In this document: positions 13,420 through 26,420 of the stretch, one piece after another
How positions within the stretch are numbered: the first letter of the stretch is position 1
How the letters are laid out: each line of letters begins with the position of its first letter
Assembly: GCF_020740795.1 (NCBI RefSeq)
Contig: NC_067312.1
Coordinates: forward strand, 51,789,905-51,853,904
From: Apus apus
Taxonomy: Eukaryota > Chordata > Aves > Apodiformes > Apodidae
DNA: 64,000 bases
Direction of reading: 5' to 3'
Program-made: the position numbers and the translations under genes
The notes under the pieces: model-generated
What the model was told of the DNA's origin: nothing
Seen by the model: only the letters and a program-made list of their open reading frames with translations
Database searches by the model: none

Positions 13420-14957
13420 GGTATGCTGTGTTCAAAGCAGACCGAACCACCCACGCACTCTTTCTCCCCCTTTCAAGAGGAATGTAAATATTGCCCTTTT
13501 GTAATTTCCTTTTATGAACATCTTAAAAGAAGGAATTATATTCCCACTAGAAGCCAGTATGAATTGATGAGGGAATATTACCTCAGATAATTTGGAACAA
13601 ACTTGCCAGGAGTTAACAACTCTAGAGGATAGCTCACAACTATCCGAAGGGCAAAAACAGAGAGTCCGTGAGCATGGCATTGATCATTTTAATGCAAAAG
13701 CTTTCTTTGTATTGGCCACAGTAATCTGGCAGGAAAATGAAGAAATAAAACAAATTATTAGATTAAACAATCTGGAAACAAAAAATGAAATTATACCCAG
13801 TGTGCCAATCGAAGAATCAGAAACCAGTTCATATTGCTCTGGGAGAGATGAGTTGGGCAAATGTTCTGATACACTTTTTGAAGGGGACATTAAGAAATCC
13901 ACACATAACACCCCAGATAAGGTACACGATAAAATTGAAGCCAAATCTAATTTGGATGCATAGAACACTGAAGATGAAGAATTTATATTGTCTGTACCAC
14001 CTAAAAAACATGTCAGATTCAAACCACAAAAAATACGGCATGATAAAACACACAAACTCAACATGGCGACATTCCTCACCATACACGGACTAGAGACTGA
14101 CATAATGATGCTTAAACACGATATTCCAATTTTGGAAGAGGCCCTTAAAATCCATGCAAGTGGGGGCCAAAGAATGAAATGAATGGAAAAGAAGTTAGAA
14201 AGGCTAACTAATTTAATTGAAACCCATTTGACTAATGGATCTGGTAACTTGTCTCACAATCATAGTGAGGGTTCAGATGAGGACGGACAAACATATGTGA
14301 CTCTACAACCCATAATACACACCAAGTATTCCACTGACAATTGGCAGAGATGTGGAAACATAACGCATAAAGAAACACCATACACACCCCTGGAAATGGC
14401 AAAGCTGAAACATCAATTCAGTCAACAGTTTACTGAGACCGATATCGAGTATGTTATCAGGGCATCAGCCTCAGGAGGGATAACATCCAATTATCAGAAA
14501 AGGAGGTTCTGGGTACTGGGGACCCGGAATCCTATTGACCACTGGCAACCATGATGCTCCATGGTCAGTAACACAAAGAGCAGCATACAATATCAGTATA
14601 ATAGACCCCATGTCATGAGGGCAACCTTTTGTTTTAAAAGGGGATCTCTCACAGCTCATGAATAACATATACAAAGCAGCTGTAATACAATTAATCTATC
14701 AAGGCTGGCTAATCATGGGTCAAGACTCCCCATTAATGTTGCAGGTGAACCCTGACCGAATGGATCTGTTAATCAGGGGTCTACTAGGAGACCTAAAGAA
14801 TCTGGCAATTCAATTAAAAGGCAAACTGGAAAGCTCTAACTCTGATGAATACCCATTCACTTGGGGAGATTTAGCCAAACAACTGAATATGGCAGAAAGT
14901 ATGGAGTACCAGAATGTGACTATTCCAAGAAATCAAACATTAGACAAGTCACACTGA
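13420..14957 (+). pseudogene. Retroviral gag remnant
   Basis: The likely original start is the ATG at about 13,420 (MLCSKQT). The frame stops at 13,588 and coding potential jumps to 13,592-13,963, then 14,183-14,554 and 14,658-14,957. The third piece carries a capsid-like motif (PLEMAKLKHQFSQ followed by the E-Y-V pattern). The fourth has the NPDRMDLLIRGLL segment expected toward the capsid C-terminus. At least three frame changes and several stops separate the pieces. No zinc knuckle was recognised. Confidence 0.75.
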
Positions 14958-15501
14958 ACACTAATTCTGGAAATCCTAAGCCAACCTATGGCACAGTAGC
15001 TGCCTGACCACCTCACAACCCCCTCAAGACCTGGGGAGGTTACAGGATGACAGTGCACCCACCAGTAATCGACCAACCTGAAACCACAATGCACGCAATT
15101 CCCAAATCCAAAATGGGAAGTGATCCCTCCCCCAAGGCGGTACACAACTGGGACCCTTTGCACGTAAACGGTTTCCCTCCACTAGCTCTTAACTCGGAAT
15201 TACAGCTATAATCATTTAAAAGAACTTGTAGAAAGTCGCCATCAGACCCTGTGAGCAGGAATGATCAGTACCAACAGGGAAACTGAAAGAGCCTGCCTCT
15301 GTTAAAGGCTAATACAGAAACAGAAGACAGAGGGAGGAGAAAGGTGAGATTGGCAGTGCAATAGAAATTGAAAATGCAGCAACTACTCCATCAAAACATA
15401 CTTGGGAACCAAAATGATTGGCCAAAGGAAAATAAATAAGACTCCAAAATAAATGAGATTGGCAGAATATTCTAAAATTAACCCAAAATTCAAAAGGAGA
15501 C

Positions 15502-15895
15502 TTGGAAATCATGTGCAGTGTCAGACCAAATAAGTATACAGTGACCTTTGTGGTAGATACAGAAGCTCGAATCTCCACACTCAGGAAAGACGTGGGCTTA
15601 AAATATGGTATTAATCCATTCTTAAAACCACTGAAGGTAAGTGGTGCATTTGGTAAGCCCACTTTACAAGAAGGCAGTTTCCCTAAAATTGCCGGCAGAA
15701 GATAAATTAATCTGGACAGAAATAATAGTGGCTGACATTCCCTACAATTTACTGGGAATGGATATTTTACAAGGAAAAACATGGAGAGATGATAAAGCTA
15801 ATTACTGGAATTTTGGTACACCCATTCTAGAAGTTAGGCCATTGCAGAGAGCTCCTTGTCTTCCACAGAGTGAAATCACCCATACCAAACAATAA
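15502..15895 (+). pseudogene. Retroviral aspartic protease remnant
   Basis: Two overlapping open pieces (15,502-15,705 and 15,641-15,895) together cover a retropepsin-like domain split by a frameshift. The active-site triad, expected as Asp-Thr/Ser-Gly, reads DTEA at 15,556-15,567, so the glycine is lost. The later LLGMDIL motif is the usual C-terminal protease signature. Both lesions make it inactive. Confidence 0.8.
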
Positions 15896-15943
15896 CCACT
15901 GTCATTAGCAGCTAAAGAAGGCATAAGGGAAGTCACAGAAGAT

Positions 15944-16600
15944 TTGAAAACTAAAGGTATAATTATTAATATTCATTCACCCTATAATTCTCCAATCTGG
16001 CTGGTTAGGAAACCAAACAGTAAAAGGTGCTTGACCATAGATTTCTGGAAACTAAATGCCAACATAGGTTCACAAACTGCTGCTGTGCCTAATATGGCAG
16101 AGTTAATTGCTGCATGTCTGTTCTAGATATTAAAGATACTTTTTTTATGGTACCCATCAATGAACAAGACAGGGATAAATTTGCATTTACATGGGAAGGA
16201 AATCAATATACATTCACACGATTGCCACAAGGTTATAAACATTCTCCAACTATTGCCCATGATGCCTTTGCTACTGATTTAGAACAAATTCCACCTATTG
16301 AGGAACACAAAGATGTCTAAGTATACCAATATATTGATGACATTCTAATTGGTGGGGATGATGAGCAAAAGATTTGAGAATTTTATGAAGACATCATAAA
16401 ACATTTACATAATATTGGGACTTAAATCCCCAATGAGAAAAGGCAACCACCCTCCAATGAGGTCAAGTTTCTGGGTATCAGATGGAAGAAGGGAACATGG
16501 GATATTCCAACAGACACTTTGACCAAATTAGGGGAAATTAAGGTTCCCAAAACCAAAAAGGAATTACAGGAAATACTGGGCATGAATCAATTTGGTGAGA
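15944..16600 (+). pseudogene. Retroviral reverse transcriptase remnant, N-terminal half
   Basis: Pieces at 15,944-16,126 and 16,114-16,320 cover the fingers and palm: the SPYNSPIWLVRKPN segment, a degenerate LTIDF, VLDIKDTFFMVPI and LPQGYKHSP. The frame is shifted between the two pieces. A stop at 16,318-16,320 directly precedes the catalytic YIDD (16,330-16,341). Two more stops follow before a KTKKELQEILG connection motif. Similarity ends near 16,595. Confidence 0.88.
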
Positions 16601-19600
16601 GCCATGGGGTGAAGTGTGGAGAACCGGCCTCCACAGAAGATAAGTCTCTCAACCAAATTGACTGTGATAGAGAGACTTAAAACAGGCGAAAGAAAAAGGA
16701 GAAACGGCAGCAACACTGTGGGGAAGGGCTGCGGGAGGGGGCTCACACCATGAAGGACAGGGACAGCCAGACCCACCTTGCGGTGTTTCTTTTCCTGCGC
16801 TCTCTTCCCTGGGCATAAGCAATTGGCCACACACGCACCTTGTCCACCCTACATGGGAAAGGCATCAAGCTCTCTCCACCCCCAGCTATAATAGTCTTTC
16901 TTTCTCTTTACCGCCCAGGTACATTTGCATCTCCAGTTTCCCCACACACACTCTTTGAAAACTCTTACAGTCAACTGGTATTTTAAACACATAATCTCTG
17001 TGTTTGTGCTGGTGTGCGCACATCTGCGCAGAGTTTTGTTCTCTAGAGACACACCTGGTGTAGCCAGCTGGTCCCAAGCTAGGGACCAACCCACTGGGAA
17101 AGTAAAACCAGCTGATTTGGGGCTATTCCTCCTGCAATCGAGGAGAAGGGGCAATCTGTGATTCAACTCGAGTTTTCTAGCCCAGGCTGAACTTGGACCA
17201 CAACACCGTTGTATCTCCCAGAGGACTCTGAGCTCTGCAGCAATCTACATGGGTGGTTCTCAAAATTCACAGCCCCATCCCCTCTCTCCCATTGCTGTGA
17301 TTGGATGTTTTTTGAAAGCTCACATTTTCACAGCCTGCTCTTTCCTCCTCCAGTACCACATTTATAAGCCAAATTCTGCCAAACCAGTGCATGTTTCACA
17401 ATCTCTAGGTAGAAATTCAGGAACCCCAAAGTAGGGTTCATCAGTTATTGTCTCACTGATTCCACTCTACAATCTCAAACAGGAGCTGTCTGCCACATCT
17501 GATCAAGATAGCAAAACAGAGGAGGACTGAAATGTGGACTGAGATAGCTCCCTAGGCAGGAGTTACAGCTGAAAACTGTCTTTGATGAGAGAAATCCCTT
17601 TCTACAAGGTAGAGTCCAAATTAACAGATGCTTCTATTTCGGTTTATTAATATTCAAAACTACAGCCATGATTACCAGCAGAGAGTGGCTGCCTCTGCTA
17701 TTATATTTTTACCCCATTATTTTTCAGTACTTACTGTGCTACAGTATTTTATATTTTTATGTCTTCTCCATTTCGTTTGTTAAATTTTGTTTCATTTCTT
17801 TCAGCTGCTCATGAATTGCGCATACCCTTGAGATAAAAAGCTATGTGGAACTCCAGAAGACATGAAAGAGCAATTGCCATCAGATAGCTGACTGGCATGA
17901 CCTAATAACCTGCTTTTTTCACTCAAAATTAGGTCTAAGATGTCATTTCTCTTTTCTTGCTATCCCCTTACTGAAGACTCAATTCCAAAGCCTTCTGAGT
18001 TCAGCAGAGCTCTTCCCAGTGGCTTTTTTTTCTGGGCTGTCCATTGGGAACCTGGCTGTGATACAGATGCAGATCACTGACTACTGCAAGTTCTTTCAAC
18101 TTTGGAGAAAGAAAACATGTCTCTGAACCAAGCATTGAACTGACTGGTCAAAATAACAGAACTGCCAGCCGTGACAAATGGGTAAGCAAATTTCCAGGGA
18201 AGAGAGTACAGAAGTCATGCACAATCACTCTTTCAGGTGCAGAATGATGAATCTTTCCATGTCTGTTGTTCTCTCTATAAACTCATACACTGATGTGACT
18301 AGGTAGATACTATAACTATTCACAAAAAATGCTCAGATACAAAATTTAGTCTGAGTTATAAAATTATAATAATGAAGTTGGGCACTCTCCTGAATACAGT
18401 GAATGCAGACACATCTTGCATGATTGAGTATTAACAATTCATTTATGATCTTGAAAGTATAAAATTTTATCTTCTTACTAGTAAACTATTTGAAATTTTA
18501 TGATAGCATAATTATGTATAATTTTCTAAATCTGAGTTTCTTTTTATTTAAAGAAACAGACATCCAGCATGTCTACTCAATATAGATAAGAAAGTCAGAT
18601 TACAATTTATTAAACAGACTTGGCTATCTGTTGTTCTGTTGCTGCAATATCATATGAGAGGAGGTAAAAATAAGTGGGGATTCAGAGATGCTGAACATAA
18701 AAACGGATAGGAAGTTGGGGTTTTTTTCAGAGAACACCTTTTCCTGTGGATTCAAAACCAGCATAAATCTTACAGGTTCCTGACTTAGTTGGCTACTTCT
18801 ATTCAGGTAAGTGTTCATTTGCAGTCAGCAAAACTTTTAAACATGTGCTTAATTGTCACTTCCTTAAAGACTGTAGTGAATCTTATTTCAACTCATTATC
18901 TCTTTGGAATACAGCACTTTTCATGCTGTAGATACATGTTACAAGTTGCAAGATAGTTCTTTAAAAGTAATTATCCTTTCAGCTGCTTGAATTTCTGTAT
19001 GTTTTTTCTCTCTGTCAAATATTGGCCTTGTAGAGCTTACAGAATAGTTGACCGTGTTCACAAATCTTTGTTTCTACTGTATACTAAAGCAATACGTATA
19101 GTCAAAATAGTGGTTAAAAAAGATCCTGGAGATTCAGGGAATAAGAAAGGGTACATTCTTTATTTCCCTTTTGTCATGTTTGGATTTGAACCTTGAATTA
19201 CACGGGCACTCTGACAAGTGAACCTAGTCAGCCACGTTAAGAAACAGTAAGTGAAAAGTTTACTGAAATCAGAGAGAAGTAACCAATTTTGTTTGTTCCC
19301 AACAGATGATGACTTGGTTTGATAAAAATTTTCCATTTGATGCTCAATGTAGATAATAGAGAAACATGAATTTCAAGTGCTTTTCTTTCTTTGGTTGGCA
19401 GTCTCATAAGCAAAATTAAACTGATGATAATGACTGTAGCCCCAGATATGTCAATATTGCTAATCCTTAACAGCTGAGGATCTAGCGTAGTATATATCTT
19501 AGTATGACCATTTCAGTCAAGAGTTGGACTAAGGTAGAGAAGTACTTCTGTAAGCAATGGTAGGTGCTTTCCTGCTGTAGGTATGGTTGGTTTGTAAGCA

Positions 19601-22600
19601 TATTGAAGCCAAATCAGCAGAAGCTATCAATCAACACTGAGTGCCTTCTGCCAGAAGCCAGAAAGTTGGGGTCAATCTACATATATCCTGGAGAAAGACA
19701 TCAATCAACTGGCATAAGCCTCCCAAATTACTGACCATTTATCTTAGACCTTGATAGGATTGCTCAAGAAATGTATTTTTCATTTTGACTTTTATGCTTT
19801 CTCATCATGATTTTTTTAATAGATTATAAGAATACAAAGAGACACAATACCCCACATAAGTACTTCTGTACCATAAAACTAAGCTAGAGACCAATTTGCT
19901 AAATCTCCACTTGTAGGGCCGTATCAGACTTCAAAATATTCTTGTGGTGCTTTCCTAACCCCACATATCTTCACCATTCCATTTCAATGTGACAGCACCT
20001 AAACACAGTTTAACTTAAGTCATAAGAACAATGCACATAAGTAACTTAATCCACAGCAGATGACAGAAGAATGTGGGAATTTCATTAATAGTTTCTAGGG
20101 GAAAAAATATAGTCTATGCTGCAGAGACAGTGGGAATTGCTGTACTCCTAAAGGATATTTGGCTAGCTGGAGTTCTCAGAGAAGGTATGTATTTGTGACT
20201 TAGAGGCAAGGCTGCCTGGTCACCTGTATGCCAAGGAAAAAGGAAATCTCTTCAAAATCCTTAAGCAATGTCCAAGACTGTGGAAGAAATACAGCAGACT
20301 GGCATGCATCCAGTAAAGTGAAGCCCAAGAAAACCATTACACTTTTATCAACCTAACCTGTAATAGCAAGCAATTAAATTAAGTACACTTGACAAGACCT
20401 ATTTTCTTTTAAGCTCTATTGACTGACATTAATTCTACTTCAATCTTTTAACTATTCCATCTTTTGGCCACAAATCAATGCAAGATTGATCTAAAATTAC
20501 TCAGGTCATTTAACTTACCTTTCTAAAAATACTGTCATGACTTTCATACTGTCCCTGTTCCCTTGAAATGTACACAGTTATAAATATACAAGAAATCGTA
20601 GACATGGCCTTGAGGTGTCTACTACAAACACAAGCTTTTTTTCATTCATCTTGGTAGCCTTGTTGGCTTTGAAATGTTGGAAGAGGCTGAAGGAACTTGG
20701 ACGTCCAATCTGTGCATTTCCTTACCTGAGGCTTTTTGTCCACTCCAGCTGGAGGGCTGAAGGTATGTCATTAATGCCTACTGCTTTCATACAATCCTCT
20801 TGGACATGTTCTCCTCAAAACCTTAATGCATAGTAGGGTGTAGTCAGTCCTATGCTGCTAAATCCCTTAGGCTTTAACTTGTGCCTGTGAAGAAGAGTCT
20901 GGTTACTGGGAAAGCAGCATGTGCCAATATAACCAGGAGCGGGAGGAGGATTTGCTCCTTAGTATGACTGCAGACCGGGGGGAATGCAAGATGAGTGGGG
21001 TAAATAAGCAAGTGCCTCTCAAATACAATTCTTTCTGGCTCTGGATTATAAACTGCTTATGTCATATTTCTCTTCTGAACCAATGCCTGAATCGTAACAT
21101 TTTGTTGCATTATCAGGCTGTTTGTTCTTGAATTTACCCCCTCTCCGTACATCTTCCTCTGACTGAAGTAGTCCTAAACTTCTGACTCTTTAAAGTTAAT
21201 TTTCCTTTCAGGACCCTAGGTTTTGTCTTCTCTTCAATCCGAACACCATCTCACAGCTTTCAGAATATCCCTCTTCACTATGAGTAACTCAGCAACCACA
21301 CCCTTCAAAACTGCTCTTTCTCTGGAGTTAATGGTGATGATGAAGGTGATTATGTTGGTGATGATGATAGTAATAATTAAACAATCTAGTGGATAAGAAA
21401 AGAGCATCAGGGAAGGGAGAATAGACTGGAATAAGTGTCTATAAAATAATTAGTACTTACAACAAAATGCATACCAATCTTTACGTTAAAACAACTGAAA
21501 GTCAGAGACATTAGATACCCTCACATAAGCACAGATGGTACATTTCCAAGTACAGTGACTCCTTGTATAACAGCCTTATCTCTGGCTTTCAGGATGATCC
21601 AGCAAACTGAGCATGTTACTGACATCTTCAGAGGTCAGATGCACTTTTTTATGCAACATGAAATAAAGTATGCAAAAAGTCATGTAGCATTTCCAGTGAA
21701 GACATGTTAATAAATAAATGAACACTGGCACCAGAGTCACAAGGCTCCAGTGTGATATGGCCCATTGCTTCCTCTAAGGCCAGAGGGAGAACAGTGAGGA
21801 GCACCTCAGCCACACTAAAGTCAGAGGTGAAGCTCTCTGTTGATGCCTGTAAGGCCCAGACTTCATGATTTTGCCAGTGTCTGGTAACTGCAAATAAATG
21901 TATTTTTCATGGTAAATCACTGCTTGCTGCCTGCTCAACACTTTCTCCTCCGTGCTCTTGGTCAATGGCACCCATTGCAGAAAACAGCTGATTTAATGGA
22001 TTTATTACTATTATTTAGTTATCAATCTCTAGTTAAAGACATGAACAATATTGACTACACTGAACATCTATTTAAATATCATGACCAGGGAGCCTTTCAG
22101 GCTGGGGATGCTCTTTCTTGAAGTGACCTGCAGTCTGCTTTTTAACTTCCTAGTACCTTATCTATGAGGGCACTAGGTCCTTCATCCAGGCTGGAGATTT
22201 AATATAAAGAGAGCTGAAATGTAAGACGATAATGGTTGTTTCTGTCTACTTATTTGATGACTGTGATCCTGGCTGCAGCAGGCCTTCTTGTTCTTTTATC
22301 AATATCCATTCCTCTGTTTTCAGTCAGCAAGGGAATGTATGGACTGCCAGGAGAATGAATTTGACGTATCCAGGCTGTGCCAGGAAGCAAACTAAGGAGC
22401 AAAACTATTGAAGTTTATTAGGTTGGGTATTCAGACACACATTGTTATCTTGGCCATTTAACTGCAGCAAAATTATGTGAGGCAAATTACATTTGATTAT
22501 AATTGCCTGAGATAGTCCCTGAATTAGGAAACAGGAGACATCAGCATAGAATTTCACTTCAGGCAGAACTGGGAGTACGAGCAGAACCTCATTTTCTTCT

Positions 22601-25419
22601 GTACTTTAAACAGAGCCCCAGAGTACTGTCAAATCTAGAGAGGATATCAGCATCCGAGCTGAAGATCTGCCATGCAGAGGCACACAGTCATTAACAAAAT
22701 AGGGCCATGTTCACTGCTGATGTAAGTGAGCACAGCTCTTTGTACCTCAGGAAATTACTTCTCCTTTAATCAGCAGAGTCATGGACAAATATTCAGGTCA
22801 CAAAACCATCATTCTCCTCAGCACCCTGTGCGTATGTCAGTTTTCAGAGAGTAATCAATGTTAAGAAATCACATATCTATCCTCAAATGGGGAAGGTGTC
22901 ACAGCTCAGTGCACTAAAGAGATCTGGCTACTCTAATGGAAGTGTTAACCCAAATCCTTTGGTATCACCCCTTAGCTAAATCCTTCTGATTGCCAGACCT
23001 AGCATGGGAGCAGTTAAGTCCTAAGCTTGCTGAGACTCATGGACAAAGTCAAGAGAAACTGAGTGCACTCCGCACCCTCACCACAGCACTCTACGCTTCT
23101 ATGCAAGGATTTTGCCCTCACTAGCAGTGGTAGCAACTCCATCACCAGTTGAGTTTGTGTTGGCCATTATTACTACAGGTACTGAATTTTAGCCATATTC
23201 TGAACTTCAATGAAAGCTTCATAGATCAGCTATAAATCCTCAGCATAGATGCACAAAGACCCAACTATGCAGTACACTATAGAATAAGATATATACTACC
23301 AGCAAGGAAGAGGAAGTTTACATCAGCTGCACTGCTGAGGGAAACCTACCATGGAATGATATCACAGGGCTATACAAGATAGGGAAACTGAAGCACAAGA
23401 ATGAACTTGAAAGTACAACAAAATTTTCTGTCATTCCTCATGCAGAAGGCATTGTTAGGGCCAGGATGACTAGTAGGAAAGCTTACACATTCATTATCCA
23501 AGCTGAATGCGTAGCATGATGAAGAAGCACTTCAGCCTCCAGAGAAGTTTTTTATAAAAATGAAAAGTCACAGGACACTAAATACTTAAAAGGCACCTCA
23601 GCAAAGCAGGTGTCACCATCTCATGCATCATGTTCTATCCCAAAAATATTTACCTTGCTAAAAATGCCTCAACAGATACCTTGCTAAGTTCATCAGCAAA
23701 GCACTAAGTGGCTGAGAAGCAGTAGCTGAGAAGCACTGCAGTGACCCATCTCTGAGCACAAGAAGACAGGTGCTTGGTACACACAGGTATTTGACTGCAG
23801 GACTACAGTCAAGGATTTGTGTAGTCTGAAATACAGTCTCTTGCATCTGAGCTGTGAATATACCTATTAAGAAACTGATTGGAAACAACTGTGCATTTGT
23901 CCTTCAAAAAAGGAATGTCCTCATGAAATCTTTCTGTGTGTAAGCAGTACAACAATGACCGAGGCTGGAACACTTTGAAATTCAAAACAAAGACCAGAGT
24001 GCCTTGACACAATAATTTTTTTAAAAGATAATTCATTTTTATTCCTTTCACCAGCTACTTTCACAGAGCAGTAAGAGTGATATCATCAAATCCTGAAGCA
24101 GAGACATATTGTAGCATTTATAAAGTCTCCTGTTGGTCTGGAATTAGAGATCACTTCCCAGTGTAAACTGAATGATAGCAAATAACCCCAACTGCTAAAG
24201 GAAGAAATTTATGAACTAAGGACCATTATGAGGGTATCGTTGTAAGTAACCAGGAAGAAACAGAACTCACATAACACTTTTTTTAAGTGATACACACTTG
24301 TTCTCACACAAAAGTATGCACCACATTAAACAGCTGCATTTATATGCAATCTTTGCAATTGTGTAGGCAAAGCTGGAAACTGGCAAATATTTTCTTGCTT
24401 CCTGCTGCTGCCTAGCTATAAGGTCCTGCTCATGATTCATGCATGTGGGAGCTTGGATGTCAAAACTGTCATGAAAACAATCCCTACATTTCTGTGCAAA
24501 GCCCCAGACTGAGATGCTGCAGGTGGAGATTATTAAAGTCTTCTCTGTTTACCCCACCATCAGATAGACACACAACAGATGAATTTTCCCTTCTAATCGA
24601 GAGTGAAAAATCTCTGCTCTATGACATGGCGCTACTGTAGCTGCCAGAGCCCTTTTCCCCGGCTGTCACTGCCTTGGTCCCCAAGCAGTGCTCCCAAACA
24701 GGGTGCCCTCCTGCAGACAACCTTGACCAGCCAGCACCCATGCAGCTGCCCTGCCACTGCTGCTCCTGGAAGCCAGCTGCAGGGCATTGTGTGATCTCTT
24801 GCCACCCCCATCAGAATTATTTTAATTATACCTCCTAACATAAAATAAAACCATCTGTGGAGGAAATCCTCTGCTGCACCCTGATTCAGAAGCAGGCATA
24901 GAATGTAATAAAGCTGTCCATTATTTGATGAGTTAGCATCAGCAGATCAAAAGAGTAAGCAACACAGTGCTAAAAATCGCTACCAGAAGAGACATTTAAA
25001 ACACCTCCAGAAAAAAAAGCTTGGGGAGTAAAATCAATTCCCATTCTATTACACAATATATAAATACCTATTTTTAATGAGATGATAGGCTTTCAGACTG
25101 CTAGAAGTGACCTTGTTCTGGAGAAAATTGCTTACCTCAGTAAATTACAGCTCAATAATGGACAGAATCCCACAAACTTAGCAACATTGTTCGTAGTCAA
25201 TGACAACCAGAAGAGATCAGGATTTAAATCAATTCTACAAGAAAAAATAAATGAGAAAAAAAATCACTCTATGTCTCTCACGGTAGTTGGTTATAGAGTA
25301 TCTAGCACGTAATTCCATGTTACATTTTCATAATGCAATTTCATTGCCAAAGAGGTTACTCCCTTCCAATTGCATGTTGCCCATTCTCATCTGTCGCAAT
25401 CCAACTCTTTTCTCCCTTT
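16601..25419. other. Intergenic; flank of the retroviral remnant, then unremarkable AT-rich DNA
   Basis: 16,600-17,550 is GC-richer than what follows and may hold the 3' part of the retroviral insertion or a different LTR, but no motif decides this. 17,600-25,400 has no frame above about 80 codons, no recognisable exon and no CR1. Confidence 0.65.
21331..21378. repeat. Imperfect GAT/GGTGAT microsatellite
   Basis: Repeated TGATGATGA and GGTGAT units in intergenic DNA, ending in AATAATTAA. Confidence 0.65.
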
Positions 25420-26420
25420 TGGAGAAGTTTAACGTGACCGAGGGTCTTCGAGTGGGAAAGCAGCCAACCCTCACCATGCCCACAATAAACACAGTTGATA
25501 CGGAACTTAAAATTTACTAATTGGACCGTTTATTTAGGGATTTAAAAAAATTTAGGGAAAGAAGGTTCAGTAAGGGCAGAGAGCAACAAAAGAAACTTAG
25601 AGTAACACTCCCAACAGTCAACGTTTCCCACCAGACAATGCTAGTAAGTGGGGGAATTTAGGAGGGTTGAGGAGAGGAGGAGGAGATGAAGGACAGGCCC
25701 GATGCTGACTTTTCCCCTTGGTGGGGTTGTGAGATGTGTGTGTGTAAAGATGAGGTAGCAGGGGGAAGGAATTCACCAGATGGGTCTTCACCCTGTTCCC
25801 GAGATGGTCAGCTGTTTCAATGGTATTCGCAACCAGTCTGCCTCCCCAGCGCAACAGAAAGACTACATGCAGTGAGAACAGGGTTGGATGCTGGTCCACA
25901 GGGGTTTATTCCTGACAGCGATGCCTTCTTTCTTCTCCCACCTATATCGGTGTACTCTCACCGTGACAGCAGCACACAATCCTTGTGGCAGTCCGTAGGC
26001 AGCACTCTGGTGGTCCAAAAGCCACCCGAAAAGGAGAAGCAGCAGCAGCAGTGGTCACAAGCCAAGACCCACACCCACAGAAGACAGCAAGCACACCAAG
26101 GCACAATAAAAACCCACGGCTGCCGTCATCTGTCCAGGGCTGCTTTTACAGCTCACTACATTGTAGTCTAAAGTCTCCAATTGGTTCTTTGCTCTCTTCT
26201 TCAAGCTATTATCCAATCAGAGTCCCAGAACTCTCTGCAGTCACTGGGAGGAACAGCAACGTTCCCGCCTTAAGTCTATCTTCCCCATTATGGAAAGCAA
26301 GTTGTTGTTTAGGCCCTGAGGAAGGGGAAAGCAGGGAGCACGAGGAGCAGCCGTTTGGGGTAGTTTAGATCACTGCTCCATGAGGCAGTCAGTTGCTCCA
26401 GAGAGGGGAAGGGTACCGAC
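25420..26420 (-). repeat. Possible solo LTR of an endogenous retrovirus
   Basis: The minus strand shows an LTR-like layout over about 1 kb: CCAAT-type boxes (GATTGG and CCAATTGG near 26,175-26,210), a TAAAAG element near 26,150, then several AATAAA signals (near 25,905, 25,530 and 25,490) and a G/T-rich stretch. Base composition is richer in G+C than the flanks. I found no clear terminal TG...CA pair with a target-site duplication, so both edges are approximate and the call is tentative. The open frames inside (e.g. 161 codons on the plus strand) resemble no known protein. Confidence 0.35.

Larger units (their letters stand above)
13290..16600 (+). mobile_element. Endogenous retrovirus remnant (gag, protease, reverse transcriptase), heavily degraded
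   Basis: Retroviral pieces occur in normal gag-pro-pol order on the plus strand across changing frames: a gag leader and N-terminus, a capsid-like stretch, an aspartic protease, then the first part of reverse transcriptase. The frames are broken by many stops and frameshifts, and CpG sites appear decayed to TG/CA, so it is old and non-functional. RNase H, integrase and env are not seen after about 16,600. I could not identify paired LTRs. The leader and capsid-like pattern resembles a common bird ERV group, perhaps class III (ERV-L-like); the class is uncertain. Confidence 0.85.

Noticed and set aside
25686..26171. 161-codon plus-strand open frame
   Set aside because: Lies within the LTR-like block, antisense to it; no protein similarity recognised.
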